This document shows positions 12,919-13,597 of a stretch of 13,597 nt of DNA, one piece after another (the stretch's first letter is position 1; each line of letters begins with the position of its first letter). A program made the translations under genes and the position numbers. The notes under the pieces were generated by a model. That model did not search any database. It had not been told where the DNA came from and was given only the letters and a program-made list of their open reading frames with translations. The DNA lies in contig JAISIS010000006.1 in the NCBI GenBank assembly GCA_031261905.1, positions 1 to 13,597 of the forward strand, in the 5' to 3' direction. Source of the DNA: Burkholderiaceae bacterium. Lineage in GTDB: Bacteria > Pseudomonadota > Gammaproteobacteria > Burkholderiales > Burkholderiaceae_D.

Positions 12919-13597
<679 letters not shown>

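Overview
The window is a stretch of bacterial chromosome carrying only conserved genes on a moderately GC-rich background. The gene content points to a betaproteobacterium, most likely Burkholderiales and possibly Oxalobacteraceae: an argC end next to erpA, a full iscRSUA-hscBA-fdx operon, smpB divergent from ratA-ratB, tesA divergent from a YbbA-type ATPase, and a sigma factor-DUF3619-DUF3106 operon divergent from ilvI-ilvH-ilvC. The family assignment is inference from synteny and protein resemblance; no marker gene fixes the genus. I see no phage, insertion sequence, CRISPR array, tRNA or rRNA.

Layout. 1-75 is the last 24 codons of argC. 182-532 is erpA with its own TATAAT box and a GC-rich hairpin behind it. 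629-653 is a near-perfect 25-bp palindrome resembling a type 1 IscR site, directly ahead of iscR. From 694 to 6008 run iscR, iscS, iscU, iscA, hscB, hscA and fdx with short gaps. This is the complete Fe-S assembly line: sulfur donor IscS, scaffold IscU, A-type carrier IscA, chaperones HscB and HscA, ferredoxin, and the Fe-S-sensing repressor IscR. No iscX follows. smpB (minus) converges on fdx and diverges from ratA-ratB. tesA (minus) converges on ratB and diverges from ybbA, with the two start codons overlapping in one CATG.

8666-10245 (minus) holds a three-gene operon read sigma factor, then DUF3619, then DUF3106. Its parts are a soluble sigma factor, a small single-pass membrane protein, and an N-terminally anchored protein whose exported part is full of helical L(T/S)xE(Q/E)R-like repeats. 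The layout resembles the CnrH-CnrY-CnrX type of sigma/anti-sigma/sensor set, and I consider it the best candidate for an under-described system here.

10246-10669 is the only long non-coding stretch. It lies between the divergent sigma and ilv operons and is dense in signals: a perfect 14-bp tandem repeat, two dyads, promoter-like boxes, a 36-codon leader ORF ending in a run of non-CTG Leu codons, and a 13-bp RNA hairpin with competing partners. This suggests leader-based control of branched-chain amino acid synthesis. 10670 to the window end is ilvI, ilvH and the first 218 codons of ilvC, catalysing the first two shared steps of valine and isoleucine synthesis.
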